Source of the DNA: Pseudoneurospora amorphoporcata
Lineage: Eukaryota; Ascomycota; Sordariomycetes; Sordariales; Sordariaceae
Assembly: GCA_033297205.1 (NCBI GenBank)
Contig: MU859158.1
Location: 1-64,000 of the forward strand
Length of the DNA stretch: 64,000 nt
Reading direction: 5' to 3'
Shown here in pieces: positions 55,171 to 64,000 of this stretch. How positions within the stretch are numbered: the stretch's first letter is position 1; each line of letters starts with the position of its first letter. The notes beneath the pieces are model-generated. The model was not told the origin of the DNA. It worked only from the letters and a program-made list of their open reading frames with translations, and did no database searches. A program made the position numbers and the translations under genes.

Positions 55171-56790
55171 TCAATCCTGATACAGCCCCCTCCACGCCGG
55201 ATCCCACCCACAACTCAACATTTTCCTCCTAACCTCTTTTCCAACATTTGAAGCAGGATTCTCCGGGTTCGTGGGAACCGTCACCTCCACCACGGGTCCC
55301 ATCACCTTGTCGTAATAATCCCAAAACTCGTCCTGCTTCTTCTTCTTCGCCGCCAAGCTCGCCTCCATCGCGTCCCGCTCGGTCTGCGTGTAAACCGGCT
55401 CCGGCGCCGCGTTCTCGTCTCTCTGAAAATGCACCCGCTCCAAGCGCGCGCGGCGGCGGCGCTTGTCGTCGTCGTTTTCGTAGAGCTGGTCCCGCACGGA
55501 GGGGGTTACTTGGGTGCCGGAGACGTCGAAGAGGTAGGGTGGTAGGGGTTGGGGTTTGACGGCGGGTGTTGCCTTCGTGATGGTGATGGTGGTGGTGGAG
55601 GCGGGGGTGGCAGAGGTGGTGTCGGCGGGCTGAGAGATAGTTGACGGTGGTGGTAGGGCTGATGTTATGGTTAGAGGCTTCTCGGAGAGCGGAGACTCGA
55701 TGCTGGTGTTGCGGGGCCCATCGCCGACGTGCCAGAGGAAAGGTATCAGGTGGTTTTCGTCGACGTGGGCTTCGAAGTCGGCTTTGGTTGGTAGGGCGAG
55801 AGGTGGGAGCTTGGATTGGAGACTCTTGATGTGGCACGAAGCCCATTTGCATGTCTTGGGCTCTTGTTGTTCTTCTGCTGGTTGACGAGATTGTTTATAA
55901 TCCCCGTGTACGACTAAAATGTGTTTCCGTAGAGTCTCGAAGTTGTGTAGCTCGGCCGGGCATCCCTCCCATTCGCAGAGGAAGCGAATGTACCGCGGTG
56001 TGAGTTTGGAGAATATTTCTCTAGGCAACTCGTGCGGCTTCTTGGGTGGACGACCTCTGCGCTTGACTTCGCCTGGCGCTTTAGGTGCTTTCGGGACTTT
56101 GGGTCGAGGGGGAGGCACGGGATTTCCTCGCATTGCGGCATAGGACAAGCCAGGTCGCCATCCGAACGGCCGTCCTCGTTTCTTCGGTAGATTGACCAGG
56201 GGTGCTGCGGGTGCTGAGATATCTGGTACTGGAAACGGTGGCGGTTGCACCTTCGGCGGCACATAGTTGGATGCACCAACAACAGGGTGAGGTTTCGTTG
56301 TTGAGCGCTCAGTGATCTTTCGCCTCTTTGGGATGGGAGGCATAAGGTCTGATGTCACAATATTGCCGACCATTGTGTCTTCTTCCTCCTCAACCTCCTC
56401 CTCATCAGACGCAACATCTGGGACGCTAATATAGGCGCCCTTCTTTACACTTGCCGGGAGCATGACGGCGACCCGGGCTGACCTAGGTGTTCCATGGCGA
56501 ACAGATGTCGACGTTGGCGTCACATACCGCTCAGACCGCGAGGGTTTCAAAGATGAGATCGTCGATCGCCCCCGTTCTTGGGGAACTTCAGCAGGCGCCT
56601 GTAGCGGTGGCTCATCCTCCGCGTCGTCTGCGTCGTAAAACTCATCCACATCCTCGTCATAGTCGCCTTGTAGGTTCGGATCTAGATCCGGATCATAATC
56701 GTCGCCCAGCTCATCGTACTCGTCCTTAGGATCATAATTGAAGTTGTCGATTGGGTCTTCATCCGGGTAGATATCCGGGTCGTAAGGCAT
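55171..56790 (-). CDS. AT-hook and C2H2 zinc-finger protein, 539 aa
   Basis: A single exon. The N-terminal 60 residues are extremely acidic with DPD/DYD repeats. Two AT-hooks follow, with KKRGRPFGWRPG and KRRGRPPKKP cores; these bind the minor groove of AT-rich DNA. Then a C2H2 finger (CEWEGC...HILVVH) and a second, wide-loop candidate (CKWASC ... H..ENH). The C-terminal 200 residues are Pro/Thr-rich, ending in a charged helix (DKRRRRARLERVHFQ) and WDYYDKVMGP. This points to a chromatin or transcription protein; the target is unknown. The frame upstream of 56790 has no ATG, so I start at the first ATG (MPYDPDIYPDE). It could be related to remodeller-associated Zn-finger proteins, not established. 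Confidence 0.83.
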   Translation of the reverse strand: MPYDPDIYPDEDPIDNFNYDPKDEYDELGDDYDPDLDPNLQGDYDEDVDEFYDADDAEDEPPLQAPAEVPQERGRSTISSLKPSRSERYVTPTSTSVRHGTPRSARVAVMLPASVKKGAYISVPDVASDEEEVEEEEDTMVGNIVTSDLMPPIPKRRKITERSTTKPHPVVGASNYVPPKVQPPPFPVPDISAPAAPLVNLPKKRGRPFGWRPGLSYAAMRGNPVPPPRPKVPKAPKAPGEVKRRGRPPKKPHELPREIFSKLTPRYIRFLCEWEGCPAELHNFETLRKHILVVHGDYKQSRQPAEEQQEPKTCKWASCHIKSLQSKLPPLALPTKADFEAHVDENHLIPFLWHVGDGPRNTSIESPLSEKPLTITSALPPPSTISQPADTTSATPASTTTITITKATPAVKPQPLPPYLFDVSGTQVTPSVRDQLYENDDDKRRRRARLERVHFQRDENAAPEPVYTQTERDAMEASLAAKKKKQDEFWDYYDKVMGPVVEVTVPTNPENPASNVGKEVRRKMLSCGWDPAWRGLYQD

Positions 56791-57250
56791 CCTGCCACCT
56801 TTTCTCACTCAAGTTTGCAGTGAAACGAGTTTGAGTTTAGGAAGAGATAAAAATAAAGATCGTGGCCATGCAGCAAGGTGAATCTGGGTCCTGATAAGTC
56901 GCATCCTCTGCCACAAGTGAGGCTATCTCACATACCTTTTTGACCGTTAAAATTGGTAGGTTGAAGTGATATGTTTACTTGAAGATCCGCTGTCTGGGAA
57001 TCTAAAGAGCATCCATCAGATATTAAGTAACGTTGATTGACAGAGGGTTGATTTGGCGTAGCAGTGCTGGCTTCCTACAGTTTATAGGAGAGGGTGTGGG
57101 TTGATGAGGGACTGACGCGACTGGACGTGATGTTGGTAATGAAACTACTACTTCCAACCGCACGGCTCGATTTATGGTCTGTGCGTAAAAACTGTTACTG
57201 AGGATTCGCAACTTCCTCAACTTTGATAAATTCATCGGGAAATAGCTTTA
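56791..57250. other. Upstream region of the AT-hook gene
   Basis: Promoter side of the AT-hook/C2H2 gene. No gene seen. It ends at a TIR element whose left TA is at 57249-57250. Confidence 0.4.
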
Positions 57251-57767
57251 TGGCGTGTTCGGCGCCCCATTTTGTCTGAAATCTTCCAAGCTAAAATTTC
57301 CAGGCACTGTTTGGAAGCACCAAGAACATTTCTGAGTCGGAAATGCACCAAAATCTAGTCTTGGAAATTCAAAGTCCCATAACAGCTATCTGACTAATCA
57401 GATTAACATAATCTTTTGAAAATTTTAAGTCCCAACTTCAGAACTTCCAGACCTTCAGACCTCTGGAAATAGGCTCAAAAATGCATCTTTTAACCTTTTT
57501 TGACCATTCGTTTTGATTCTTAAAATTCACATTTTGAGACTAAGTGACTCTCTTATCATCACCACATCTTTTTTTATCTTTATTTTCTGAGCTTACTAAT
57601 AGATTTTAGAAAGGCCTTCGGAAATAGTCTTGGCCACAACCAGCAGACCCACAATTCAACAGAATTTACTAATCCAATTCAGAACAGGCTGTATAGTTTT
57701 TATCAGAAATCCTACTTCTGAAAGCCTACCTATTTCCAAGTCCAAAAACGGGGCGCCGAACACGCCC
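57251..57767. mobile_element. TIR element flanked by TA (517 bp), Tc1/mariner-like MITE
   Basis: The left end TGGCGTGTTCGGCGCCCC and right end GGGGCGCCGAACACGCCC are reverse complements with one mismatch at the outermost base. Similarity weakens after about 25 bp. TA precedes (57249-57250) and follows (57768-57769), the target duplication of Tc1/mariner/Fot1-type elements. The interior is non-coding, AT-rich and holds repeated GGAAAT and AAGTCCCA motifs, suggesting internal duplication. It does not look RIP-mutated. It is distinct from the GAGA-type families. Confidence 0.8.
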
Positions 57768-58862
57768 TATACATGCTTCCATGAGAAATGTTTATTATTG
57801 ACCTCTCGTCTGTGCTGGATTACGATTTTTTATTCAGCCAGCTTCAAACCCAACTACGTCAACAATTAATTCATGGTACCTGCTGGACTGTAAGAAGTAG
57901 TCAAAAGGTCCACCCATTATTGGGCTGAAAGGGTACTACTGGTGCTCAATAAAACATCAAAGCTATCGTCTAGCCGTCCTTAAATTTGCTTGGGCAATCC
58001 ATCCGAAAGATGTATGGTGGAATGCCACAGCTATTATAAAGCATAATGAAGCCGTCTAAGAGGCAATCCGTTGACAACAAGCTTCTGCTCTCTGCCCAGA
58101 TATTACGTTGAAGACAATGTGGTCATACTTTATGGCTCTAGGTTTGACTCTGCTGCCTCGTCACTGCCGTAAACATCGTGGTAAGTGTCGTTGGGGTTAG
58201 CCACAATGTATTCCTGAAAATGGGTGACAAGCCATGCGTGTATCTCTGACTTGGCCCATATGACCAACGCCTCAAAGTCCTTATCATATGCTGCGGTCTC
58301 ATAACACTGAACCCAATTCCGAATACCTTAGGAGGGCCTAAGCTGCGAACTACCACCGAGCAAGTTGGGCCACGTAGCGTGCATGTGGGAGGACGAACTG
58401 ATGAATCAAAGTAGATAACAACTGACATGTGTTGATATACCCCTAGCCCGAAGTTCCCTGTACCCGTCTCTGTTCATAGAAGGAGTGATGGCGAAGGCCA
58501 ATAAACACGCGAGACACGCAAGGATTATGAAACGAAGTGCTGGACCCGGGCATGCCTGTGATTATGTGTGTGAGCTAGACTAGTTCATGACCAGAGCTTC
58601 CAAACCAAAACCTGACGACATTCTTGTCACTGCTCCTTTGTGGAGGCGCGAAAAAAACTCGGCTTCTCTCCTCGAAGCTTCGTGGATATATCGTGATACA
58701 GATGTCGGATAACTTCTGAGTGAGCTGCCTCGAGCAAATCGAGCAGCTTCCTCGTCAACTTGGCGCCAGATCCATGCCGCAAGTAAGTGCCGAACTCTCG
58801 GACGGGCGCAAACCTTTTCAAGCGGCGGCGCTGGTATTTTCTCCTCCTTTGCCGCTTCGCTC
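57768..58862. other. Intergenic region downstream of tma46
   Basis: No supported gene. Around 57905-58050 one plus-strand frame reads through about 48 codons (containing WAIHPKDVWWNATAII) before stops; it may be a decayed coding fragment, but I cannot name it. Confidence 0.4.
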
Positions 58863-59996
58863 TCATGTACCCAGCGCTGGCTCGGCAAGTTCTGAGACAT
58901 CCTTCGCTTCGCCGAGTGTGATAGGAACGCCGTGGAGCTGTGACAGGCGTTCCTCCTCCTTCTTGATTTGGAGGGCCTCGGTCTCCTTCCGCAGCTTCTC
59001 CAAGTTCCAGGCGTCGTCGTCCCCCTCGTCGTCGGAATCGAGATCGGCCTCCATTCTCCAGTTGCCACTTTCGAACATGGCACGACCAGTCGCTTCCTTG
59101 GCCTTCCTCGCGGCCTCCTCGGCAGCCTTCTTGTCAAGACGCTCCTTCTTCCACTTGGCGAAGCTCTCGGGTGTTACGGGGGTGAGGGTGCCGGTAAGCT
59201 TGTGCCTCTCGGACTCAAGGAACTCCTCGAGCGTAAGGGTCCTGAGAGGCGACTTGTCCAACAGCGCCTTCTCAGCCGCCCTTTGCTCCTTGGTCTTGAG
59301 AACGAACCTAGGGAGATGGTGTTAGTTGCATGTAGAACCTAAGGTAGGAGTGCAGAACCCAACTTACCCAGGCGGCAGCGCATGCTTATACATGCACTTG
59401 TCTCCTCCATTCGGGCAAATCCAGAACCAACCGTACTTGCCCTCTTCAATCGCTTCGATGAAGAACTTGCACACCTTGTCTGTGGTGGTGCGCTGGTTGC
59501 CCTTCTTTGACAGGACGACGGAACGCAGCTTTTCTTCGTCCCAGTCCGCCGAGGTCTCCTGCTTCTTCTTGTCGTCTTCCTCTGCTCGTGTATCCTGGTA
59601 CAAATTCCTCTTCTCGACCTTGCGCTCCACCTCCAAGTCGTGAGAGAACTTGCACTTCTTGCCCTTTTCGCAGTTGCCCTTCTTGAAGAAAATGCAGACG
59701 ACCGTCTTGGGGTCGACACCAAAGGGAACCTTTTGAATCTGGGCGGGCTTGTTGAGAAGCAGATCGGCCTCCCTCTTGGCATCCTCAGCGGCCTTCTTCT
59801 CGCGCTCACGCTGCGCCTTCTCGGCCTCCTTGCGCTTCTGCTCGGCATTGCCACCGTTCTTCATCGAGGCCTGCAGGGCGGCAATCTGCTTCTGGGCGGC
59901 GGAACCCTTCTTGTTCTTCATGCCGAAGGTTTTGTCTTCGACGGCCTTGCCAGTCTTCTTGCCGGTGGCCTTCGGATCCTGCTTCTTGGGAGGCAT
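58863..59996 (-). CDS. tma46: Translation machinery-associated TMA46/DFRP1-type CCCH protein, 357 aa
   Basis: Two exons, 59996-59368 and 59307-58863, with a 60-bp intron (GTAAGT donor, CCCTAG acceptor) at ALPPG-FVLK. The N-terminus MPPKKQDPKATGKK is the lysine-rich TMA46 start. Finger 1 is CIFFKKGNCEKGKKCKFSH (CCCH) and finger 2 has CPNGGDKCMYKH after a longer loop; KVPFGVDPKT between them is family-typical. The C-terminal part has LTLEEFLESERHKL, the DFRP domain that binds the RBG/DRG GTPase; it ends with an acidic block (DLDSDDEGDDD). TMA46 with Rbg1 acts on ribosomes. The first ATG of the frame is 59996; an earlier TTG is ignored. Confidence 0.92.
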
Positions 59997-60739
59997 GGTG
60001 GGCAAATATCGCGATCGGGAATTGGAGAGTCGAGTTTGAGTATTGTCGTGATGCGCAAATTAATGGATCACGGATGTAAATCGAGTCGCTGTCGCAGCGG
60101 GGGTGGTGGCAGACGCGTAGGGCGTGATTAGATCGTGTTGTCGCAGCGACCTTCAAAAGATTTGCAGACGAAGGCGGGGATCTCGATCAACTCGTTCAAG
60201 AGTTTGGAGGCAACTCGAAGTGGGTGGGTTGAAACAACTCTAACCAAATGGGCCCGCTGACGCCGCCTGGGGTTTAAAGCGCTGGGGAATCCGCCCACAG
60301 AAGCCCTGACGTTGGCCCGGGCAGCGCAGCCGGTCATGCAAGGATGAGGTCCTTCAGTTTGGGTCCGTCCACGTGACTTGATCGAGTCCCTCTGTAAATG
60401 ACGGACGGGATGGAGACAGATGTACCGATACATCCATCTGGCGTTGCGTTGCCGCCCTCAAGGTGGAAAGCTGTCCATAACACCCGACAACCAGTATCAT
60501 ACACCTTCGAACTTGTCCCGGTACAGCACAGCTCGTGCAATCGGCATCAGCAAGAAAAAGTCAGCATGACATTTTTCTTTTCTCTGTCTGGCCGTCTGAC
60601 AATCCAGCATATTGACAGCTTCTTTAGCAACAGAACAGCGTCCCCAAGACCCACTTCGACTCCCCTCTAAGCGCTGCGAGTCGCAACAAGTCTACAGCTA
60701 CCTGTCAGCACCGAACGAACACCCGACACCAACGACACA
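59997..60739. other. Divergent promoter between tma46 and ost4
   Basis: Promoter and leader space for the two divergent genes. Frames here are unsupported. The last 80 bases before the ost4 ATG are rich in ACA and CAA, as usual for a leader. Confidence 0.4.
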
Positions 60740-60910
60740 ATGATTTCCGACGCCGAACTTTACCGTCTCGCCATCGTCCTCGGATGTTCGGCCATGGTTC
60801 TTCTTGTTCTTCACTCATTCCTCGAAGCCAACGCCGAAGATCTCGAAACCGATATCGTCAAGGAGAAGAAGGTCGCGAAAGTGGCAGCAGCCCCGGCTAA
60901 GGCGAAATAA
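60740..60910 (+). CDS. ost4: Oligosaccharyltransferase subunit OST4, 56 aa
   Basis: A very short single-exon gene, ATG at 60740 with AC(A)A leader, TAA at 60908-60910. The protein starts MISDAELYRLAI, very close to OST4 starts such as MISDEQL as I recall, followed by one membrane helix (about residues 10-27). A 29-residue cytosolic tail rich in Lys, Ala and Glu follows (LETDIVKEKKVAKVAAAPAK), longer than in yeast (36 aa in total as I recall). OST4 holds the STT3 catalytic subunit and OST3/6 together in the ER N-glycosylation complex. The match of start, helix and size makes the call firm despite the length. Confidence 0.88.
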   Translation: MISDAELYRLAIVLGCSAMVLLVLHSFLEANAEDLETDIVKEKKVAKVAAAPAKAK

Positions 60911-62273
60911 GACACAACATCCGCAAAACTGTACGATAGGAATGGGAAAGCTACATTTCAAGACGCGCACGATACCACATTTGCGACACTTGACTGGGGC
61001 GAGGCAAGAAAGGAGAGAGACTACAGCTCTACCTCGGCTGAGGAGAGAGCAAGAGAGAGCAGGGCCGTGGCGCAACCGATATGCAAGGGAAGAGGACTCC
61101 GGCACACAGAAAAGGAATACGGGGACGAAGAAAGAAAGCCACGAGGTCTCGGGCCTGGGAGGATTGAATGGGTCACAGTTAGTTTATACCCCATGGTTGG
61201 TCCAATGCGCAGGAGCAGGACACAGCACGGCATTTCAGTCCTTGTTCGGATCATGGTGTATCATGTCACCAGTCAGCAGCAACTGCCTTACGCTCTGGGT
61301 AGCATGACTGGCTAGCGTAATAATTTAGTTTGTTATTTCGTTATGCGCACGGGGACAGTTCTTTGTTTCCGCTTGTGCAAGGGCTCAATTGCGAACGTCC
61401 CTAGAGCAAGAGCTTGTAGTGTGGTGGAATATGAACCATGGAAACACCGACACCAAGCTTCCGTCCCACTTGGCCGCACTGGAATGAACCGGTCGCTGAA
61501 AGTGGTGACACGTCTCTGGAGTCTGGCATCCATCGCAGGTACCGGTACCATACCAGCCCCAGCTGCGTCAAGTGGAGAGTGGCAGAAAAGAGGGTCTAGC
61601 TCCAAACAGATTAGCGTGCTGATGAGTGCTATCGGCCAGGGGGATTGCCACAAGGCTGTGATTGGCCCTGACGGTGGCCAGTTGCAAGGATCACGTTGTT
61701 GTGTCTCCTGGTACGGTGGGCGGGAGCCTGCTCAGCCTGCCAAGCCTTGACAAAAGCGCAGGCCGTGGCCTCCCTCAAATTCTGGGCATGGACACCGGTT
61801 TCTGCTCCCTCCTTTCCCCCCCTCGTTCACCTCTTTCTGTCCATTCACCACTTTTATCACCCAAACAACACCACCACCTATTTCCCATCACAACCCACCA
61901 TCGCCGCCAAATTCCGTCGCCGATAAATCACATCCGCTCAGACTCATATTCATTTCATTGCTCGCAGGCCTGCATCCAACTTCGCCAGCCTGACCACACG
62001 TCCACATCTCCACTTGCCATTCGAGTCGATCAGATCAGAGTCGCTGCACCTTCTCCGTGCATCGCGACCCTTTACTCCATCTCGGCTTCACGCGACCTTG
62101 CGCTACCAGCAAGTCGTAACCTGACCTTCTTATCATTCATCTGCCCAACGCGACCTTCGCCAGCTCTACTGCGCATTTGAGTCGCCTCGCGCTTCCTAAT
62201 TTCTGAAGCCATCTTGACCACACGTCTCGTCTCTCTCACCACTTTTAATTCACTTTCAAGCACCGCCGCCACA
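60911..62273. other. Intergenic region upstream of the YRA1-like gene
   Basis: 1.36 kb without a supported gene. The part from about 61800 to 62270 is pyrimidine-rich on the plus strand (for example CCTCCTTTCCCCCCCTC), typical of a strong housekeeping promoter and leader in these fungi. Frames here are incidental. Confidence 0.45.
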
Positions 62274-63971
62274 ATGTCCGGAAAGCTCGACCAGTCTCTC
62301 GACGAGATCCTCTCCACCCAGCGCCGCGGCAAGTCCAACGCCCGTGGCCGTGGAGGCCGCCGCTCGGCCGGCGGTAAGCCAGCCAATGCTGCCCCCGCTG
62401 GCGGTATCCAAAAGAACACAAAGCCCGCTCGCAACGCTGCCAAGCCGGCGCCCGCCAAGAGTGCTGGTTTGACCGGCGAGAGCAAGATTGTCGTCAGCAA
62501 CCTGGTGAGTCGCGTCCTCCAGCTCCCCCCCCCGTCGCATTCTTCACCGCTAACTCTCGGTGTAGCCCAAGGACGTTTCCGAAGGCCAGATCAAGGTATG
62601 TTATTACCGATGAGGCCATTTAGCCTTCGGACTTTTATCGACATCTCTCTTCCGTGGCATATCCAATCGGCGTCATTTCTCCACTGGGCGGCCGGGACGG
62701 TCGTTTATTGCAACTCGCCACTAGGCCACCAAGACTGCCGTTGATTGCTCCTCCCTGATGTGTGTCAATACATGCCGTCATGCTGCGAGTTGAGCAGATC
62801 CCAGTCACGCTCTCCCCTCCTTATCATTATGGTGGCTGGCAAGCGCCTCTGGTTCGGAAATGAGCAAGCTGTGCAGGATCCAGCAGACAAATATTGTATG
62901 AGCTGGGGGGTATGCGGTATCTCTTCCTGGCTGGTCACCTCGGAAGACGATTTCTGCGCCCCAGCGCGCTACACAGCGAGCAATGTTTTGAGACTCTGTT
63001 TCTCACGTCCTGGCTGGACGATTTCGGGGGTTTTTCCGGTCCGTCAGGAGATTTGCAACTCCGGGGAACTAGGGCTTAGCACCGTGGTTGTTGGGAAATT
63101 TTACGAGAGGACGGCATCACGTCAACTGGAACACGCTTGGACTGTCTGGCATGCCTGGATCTATTCACACGGTCCTTCGCTTCGCGGGCTGTGAGCCCGG
63201 ACGCGTCGGATCGTATGGATGGCTCTAGTCGGTGCTGGATCTTAGGCTCACCTGCCAGTTGCTGGTGTTGCTGACCCGGATAATTACGCACGCTGCTCTG
63301 GCTATCCTGGTTTTGGGTCGTCTCGAGATCATGCCCTAGCTTTGACCGATTTGAAACCGAACCGTTACGGACACGACCATGCTGAAACTCGCGCACGACG
63401 CTAACCACGAATTACCCTGTCATAGGAATACTTCCAGCAAGCTATTGGACAGGTCAAGAGGGTGGAACTTTCGTATGGGCCCGGAGGCGCCAGCCGCGGT
63501 ATTGCCCATATCACGTTCCACCACGCTGATGGTGCTACCAAGGCGTACAACGCCCTTAACGGTCTCCTGATCGACAACCGCCCGGTTAAGGTACGCTCGT
63601 TTTCCATCCCACAATCTTTCAGCTCGGGTTTTTTAACGTTCCCACAGGTCGAGGTCGTCGTTTCCAATGCCGAGTTGATCCCTCAGCCCAAGAGCTTGAC
63701 TCAGCGTATCACTCAGCCCAAGGCCCAGCCCAAGTCTGCCGCCGCTGTCAAGCACGCTGCCAACGCCCCCAAGGGTGCTGCTGCTACTAAGCCTGGCAAC
63801 AAGAAGGGCCCCCGTCGCCCTCGTAACGCCCGCCCTGCCAAGAAGACTATTGAGGAGTTGGATTCCGAGATGGCTGACTACTTCGAAGGTGGCAACACCG
63901 ATAACGCCAACGGAGCCGCGCCGGCCGCTGCCAGCGGTGGCGATGCTCCTATGGAGGATGAGATTCTCTGA
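62274..63971 (+). CDS. yra1: YRA1/ALY/REF-type mRNA export factor, 249 aa
   Basis: Four exons: 62274-62504, 62566-62595 (30 nt), 63426-63590, 63648-63971, all phase 0. Introns are 61, 830 and 57 bp. The N-terminus MSGKLDQSLDEILS is the REF N-box; the Arg/Gly region (RGRGGRRSAGG) follows. An RRM spans about residues 72-150 with RNP2 IVVSNL and RNP1 RGIAHITF. The C-terminus has TIEELDSEMADYF, the REF C-box that binds the helicase Sub2/UAP56, then an acidic end. Such proteins load on nascent mRNA and recruit the Mex67 export receptor in the nucleus. The 30-nt exon 2 is required: it supplies PKDVSEGQIK of the RRM. The 830-bp intron is exceptional for this genome region. Confidence 0.93.
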
Positions 63972-64000
63972 ACAAAGGGTGTGTCTATGAGGAACAGCAA

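Overview
This window is a fungal nuclear locus that looks like Neurospora or a very close Sordariales relative. Three things point there. The cytochrome c gene encodes a 108-residue protein almost identical to what I remember of the N. crassa protein. The genes have short introns with GT(A/G)(A/C/T)G donors and CTNAC-type branch sites. Non-genic stretches are AT-rich and TpA-rich in the way left by repeat-induced point mutation (RIP), where differences between paired repeats are almost all C:G to T:A transitions. Species assignment is inference.

Layout. Positions 1-6000 are a RIP-degraded repeat zone holding a cut LTR (1-93), a complete solo LTR in the other orientation (521-1187), two copies of a 750-bp terminal-inverted-repeat (TIR) element (2019-2768, 5243-5992) and a GC-rich relic island. 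From 6.3 to 16.6 kb lie a LYR-like small mitochondrial protein, a five-exon mitochondrial carrier, the ribosome-biogenesis AAA ATPase RIX7 and cytochrome c (cyc-1, minus). From 17427 to 25613 is one RIP-wrecked LTR retrotransposon with 288-bp LTRs and a perfect GATTG target duplication. Nested in it are a solo LTR and three TIR elements, each with its own target duplication. From 25.9 kb to the end the DNA is ordinary gene space: a mitochondrial membrane protein, exosome RRP42, COG7, a diphosphoinositol-phosphate Nudix hydrolase, arginyltransferase ATE1, an unknown 560-residue acidic protein, a small membrane protein, mitochondrial ribosomal S5, DASH subunit DAD3, a CorA-like transporter, the AGC kinase NRC-2, an AT-hook/C2H2 protein, TMA46, a 56-residue OST4 and a YRA1/ALY mRNA export factor. 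A second, TA-flanked TIR element sits at 57251-57767.

The genes do not form a pathway cluster; they are dispersed housekeeping genes. The most distinctive content is the mobile-element stratigraphy. A RIP-killed retrotransposon was later invaded by solo-LTR elements and by three related families of short TIR elements that start GAGA, end TCTC and have 8-bp (hAT-like) target duplications. The element copies are much less mutated than their host DNA although several exceed the size usually quoted as RIP-sensitive. Among the genes, the YRA1 homologue carries an 830-bp intron inside its RRM, a parallel to the autoregulatory intron of yeast YRA1.

Exon boundaries were worked out by hand from splice signals, reading frame and protein-family continuity. 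Family names rest on recalled motifs, not on searches.
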